Source of the DNA: Paenibacillus castaneae
Lineage (GTDB): Bacteria > Bacillota > Bacilli > Paenibacillales > Paenibacillaceae
Reading direction: 5' to 3'
Assembly (NCBI RefSeq): GCF_002884445.1
Contig: NZ_KZ614144.1
Location: 4,074,094-4,138,093 of the forward strand
Length of the DNA: 64,000 nucleotides
Made by a program: the position numbers and the translations under genes. Positions 62,307-64,000 of this stretch are shown here, piece after piece (position 1 is the first letter of the stretch; every line of letters starts with the position of its first letter). The notes under the pieces were generated by a model. It did no database searches. It was not told the DNA's origin and saw only the letters and a program-made list of their open reading frames with translations.

Positions 62307-63015
62307 CAAATATGTGATTTACAACCTGAAAGAACTGCTTAAAAATGGTTATCTGGTTGTTGGTTTGTTGGGTGCTTGTGTACCCGCAGTCGTTATGGCT
62401 TACTTTATCCTTAACGAGTCCACGCCCTTTAACATCAAACATGTTTCAAATTTTTATTGTATGCTGGGTATGCTCACAGCAGTCTTAATGCCGCTTTACT
62501 TTATCAATAGAGACTACTCGACTAAAACGATTTCTCTGATCAATAACTCGGTGCAGAATAGAAGAAACTATGTTTTCGCTAATGGTATCATCGCCCTTTC
62601 GGTGAGTCTACTTTATACGGTGATAGGTATTGTACTACTTCTGGTTACGAAAACACTTGGTGTTTCTGCTGACTTAAAGCTCTCTTTCTTTGCTGGATTC
62701 TCTGTAAATGTCTTTCTCCTGGTGATGACCTATTTCTTATTTGGGTATCTTCTATTCTTATTTGGCGTTCGTAGTGGTGCTGTTTATGGGATTTTAACAG
62801 CCATGTTGTTGTTTTTCCCAAATGCCTTGGCTAATATCAAAGGGATGATCCATAACGAGTTTCTTTCAGAGTTGATTGAGAACTTTCCCGGGTATTTCTA
62901 TCCAATCATGGTCGGATCAAATCCGCTCTCTCCTCTACAATATTCTATTGGCTGCCTTACACTAATCGTTTTGTTTGTGGTTGTCCTTAAAAAAAGCGAA
63001 AAAATCGAAGTATAG
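62290..63015 (+). CDS. ABC-2-type exporter permease
   Basis: A 241-residue membrane protein with six predicted helices (GYLVVGLLGACVPAVVMAYF, FYCMLGMLTAVLMPLYFI, IALSVSLLYTVIGIVLLLV, FSVNVFLLVMTYFLFGYLL, YGILTAMLLFFPNALANI, SIGCLTLIVLFVVVLKK). The NRDYSTKTISLINN loop after helix 2 is typical of ABC-2 permeases such as BcrB-like proteins. The start ATG follows AGAGGTG inside the ATPase gene. Last gene of the operon. Confidence 0.88.
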   Translation: MSLSINKYVIYNLKELLKNGYLVVGLLGACVPAVVMAYFILNESTPFNIKHVSNFYCMLGMLTAVLMPLYFINRDYSTKTISLINNSVQNRRNYVFANGIIALSVSLLYTVIGIVLLLVTKTLGVSADLKLSFFAGFSVNVFLLVMTYFLFGYLLFLFGVRSGAVYGILTAMLLFFPNALANIKGMIHNEFLSELIENFPGYFYPIMVGSNPLSPLQYSIGCLTLIVLFVVVLKKSEKIEV

Positions 63016-63041
63016 GAATCGTTTTTTTGAATATGATAGAC

Positions 63042-63248
63042 TTAATTACTTGGGTATTTTCTGTCATTCATGCGATCAAATGTGATGGCCTGCTCTAATA
63101 ACACTTCAGCAAGTTCGTAGTATATATAATCTTTTAAAGTAATATTTTTTCGATTTTTTATTTCCGTTAAAATAGATTTATTATAATAATTTAATTTAGA
63201 TGGACCATCTATATCTTCATATCCATTTATTGTATAGTCAAATGTCAA
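63042..63248 (-). CDS. Small open reading frame, doubtful or remnant
   Basis: A 68-codon frame from a TTG start (63248) with no ribosome site, low-GC and Asn/Lys/Ile-rich (KSILTEIKNRKNITLKDYIY). An upstream in-frame stop rules out a longer frame. It may be the tail of a lost gene or a chance frame. Listed because its composition is protein-like and there is no better reading of 63016-63285. Confidence 0.25.
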   Translation of the reverse strand: MTFDYTINGYEDIDGPSKLNYYNKSILTEIKNRKNITLKDYIYYELAEVLLEQAITFDRMNDRKYPSN

Positions 63249-63288
63249 AAATGGTTATCGATTGTCGTGTTCTGGTTCTTGTGCATCA

Positions 63289-63316
63289 CAAAAAAAAAAC
63301 GCCCGCTTATAGGCGA
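63289..63316 (-). terminator. Weak terminator after the VCBS-like gene
   Basis: On the minus strand CGCC-TATAAGC-GGGCG is followed by a run of about ten T. It is 128 bp after the stop at 63444. The stem is short but the T-run is strong. Confidence 0.45.
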
Positions 63317-63443
63317 ACTTATATCATGAGTTTATGCAATATCCATATCGAACAACATGCTTCTCCGAGCTATGTTATATGGCATCATGTGTAGTAAGTT
63401 CGAACAGCTCAATAAAAGCCCCAGTTGCTTCTGATAATGCCTA

Positions 63444-64000
63444 TTATGATCCAAAAATAGCTACGTTCTGGTTTCCCAAAATAAACTTGTTCTCTCTCCA
63501 CACTAAAATGTTTAAGATGTAGCCTAAAGCGTCTGCGTTATATTTCCCAGCGATTTTTTGATATGCCAGCAGCTCATATACTTGGTTGTAATCAAAATCA
63601 ACAGGATATAATCCGCTTAGTGGATTCACAAACCCACTAATTGGTTTCTTCAGCTTCCCGTTTTCATCATAGATCTCGCTCAAATAATCAGCGCCTTTAT
63701 AGGATAGGTCTATCGTATATTTGCTATTGTTTACCTTGCTAATAACTTCGACTTTGTAATTGTCCTTATAAGTAACCTCGTATTTATAAGCCTCATTGTA
63801 TAGGTTATAATCAAAAAGCAATTGCGGAGTGTTATTTACGAACGAATACATATAGTGATACATAATTGCGCCACTGCCGCCAGTATCTATGCTGATCAAA
63901 ATATCATTAATCCTGTTCGCGGTAAAGTCACCTAGAAATAACCTTGGATTATATCCTGCGTTATCCCTAAGCGGAATGTGGGTCATACTGCCCTTGCTGC
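63444..64000 (-). CDS. VCBS/FG-GAP repeat-like protein, 5' end outside window
   Basis: The frame is open to the window edge and probably starts beyond it; the nearest ATG is at 63986. The first visible part, PRLFLGDFTANRINDILISI with DTGGSGAIMYHYMYSF, fits the Asp-rich turn of integrin-like FG-GAP/VCBS repeats found in secreted Bacillus proteins. The rest is Tyr/Asn-rich and beta-prone (KDNYKVEVISKVNNSKYTID). The C-terminus GNQNVAIFGS is probably complete. Function unknown; an extracytoplasmic adhesin-like or lipid-linked surface protein is possible. It is unrelated to the glycan genes as far as can be seen. Confidence 0.65.
   Translation of the reverse strand, partial: SKGSMTHIPLRDNAGYNPRLFLGDFTANRINDILISIDTGGSGAIMYHYMYSFVNNTPQLLFDYNLYNEAYKYEVTYKDNYKVEVISKVNNSKYTIDLSYKGADYLSEIYDENGKLKKPISGFVNPLSGLYPVDFDYNQVYELLAYQKIAGKYNADALGYILNILVWRENKFILGNQNVAIFGS

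Noticed and set aside
1..64000. Search for tRNA, rRNA, CRISPR arrays, transposases, integrases
   Set aside because: None was recognised by eye on either strand; small RNAs may have been missed without a covariance search.

Overview
The window looks like chromosome from a Gram-positive, Bacillales-type bacterium, most likely Paenibacillaceae (Paenibacillus or Cohnella-like). Reasons: strong GGAGG-type ribosome sites with frequent TTG/GTG starts, lipoprotein sugar-binding proteins with Lpl/Ugp-type permeases, an MsmK-type shared ATPase, CcpA cre-like sites, SLH-domain anchoring, and families typical of Paenibacillus (DUF5696, NHL-YIP1). No tRNA, rRNA, CRISPR array or complete mobile element was seen. 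Almost everything from 1 to 48116 and from 49524 to 57318 lies on the minus strand.

Region A (1-15388, minus): a glycan importer (two related binding proteins around one permease pair) followed by cytoplasmic enzymes: a GH109-like Gfo/Idh protein, GH110 alpha-1,3-galactosidase, GH123-like beta-N-acetylgalactosaminidase, GH29 alpha-L-fucosidase, a CBM9-like protein and a tandem transglutaminase-like protein. In their middle lie decayed remains of a sulfatase and a second permease pair. The activities match the sugars of blood-group A/B/H and mucin-type caps. Region B (15510-29181, minus): two-component system, membrane protein, shared ATPase, a 1001-residue binding protein fused to carbohydrate-binding domains, two permeases, an NHL-TPR-YIP1 membrane protein and a secreted DUF5696 protein. 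This is an apparently uncharacterised surface glycan module. Region C (29240-41661, minus): GH29 subfamily-B fucosidase, two FadR-type GntR regulators, and a complete sialic acid operon (lyase, Lpl-type importer, SGNH esterase, sialidase, NanE, ROK kinase, YhcH) with a visible promoter, cre-like site, duplicated operator and terminator. Region D (41908-49347): GH2 beta-galactosidase, TIM-barrel isomerase and GH125 alpha-mannosidase, divergent from a LacI regulator.

Region E (49524-57318, minus): TM2 protein, a cohesin plus three-SLH surface protein, and a secreted 2092-residue GH3 enzyme carrying a cohesin, three FIVAR-like repeats and a degenerate dockerin. Together they look like a minimal cell-surface cohesin-dockerin assembly. 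Region F (57861-64000): a Cys-rich protein of unknown function, an ABC-F ribosome-protection protein behind a very strong attenuator-like palindrome, an XRE-membrane-ABC operon of the peptide-antibiotic immunity type, and the 3' part of a VCBS-like protein.

Working model (inference): most exo-glycosidases here lack signal peptides, so host-type N- and O-glycan fragments would be imported by ABC transporters and trimmed in the cytoplasm. Sialic acid, fucose, galactose, GalNAc and mannose would be released there, under CcpA, GntR, LacI and two-component control.
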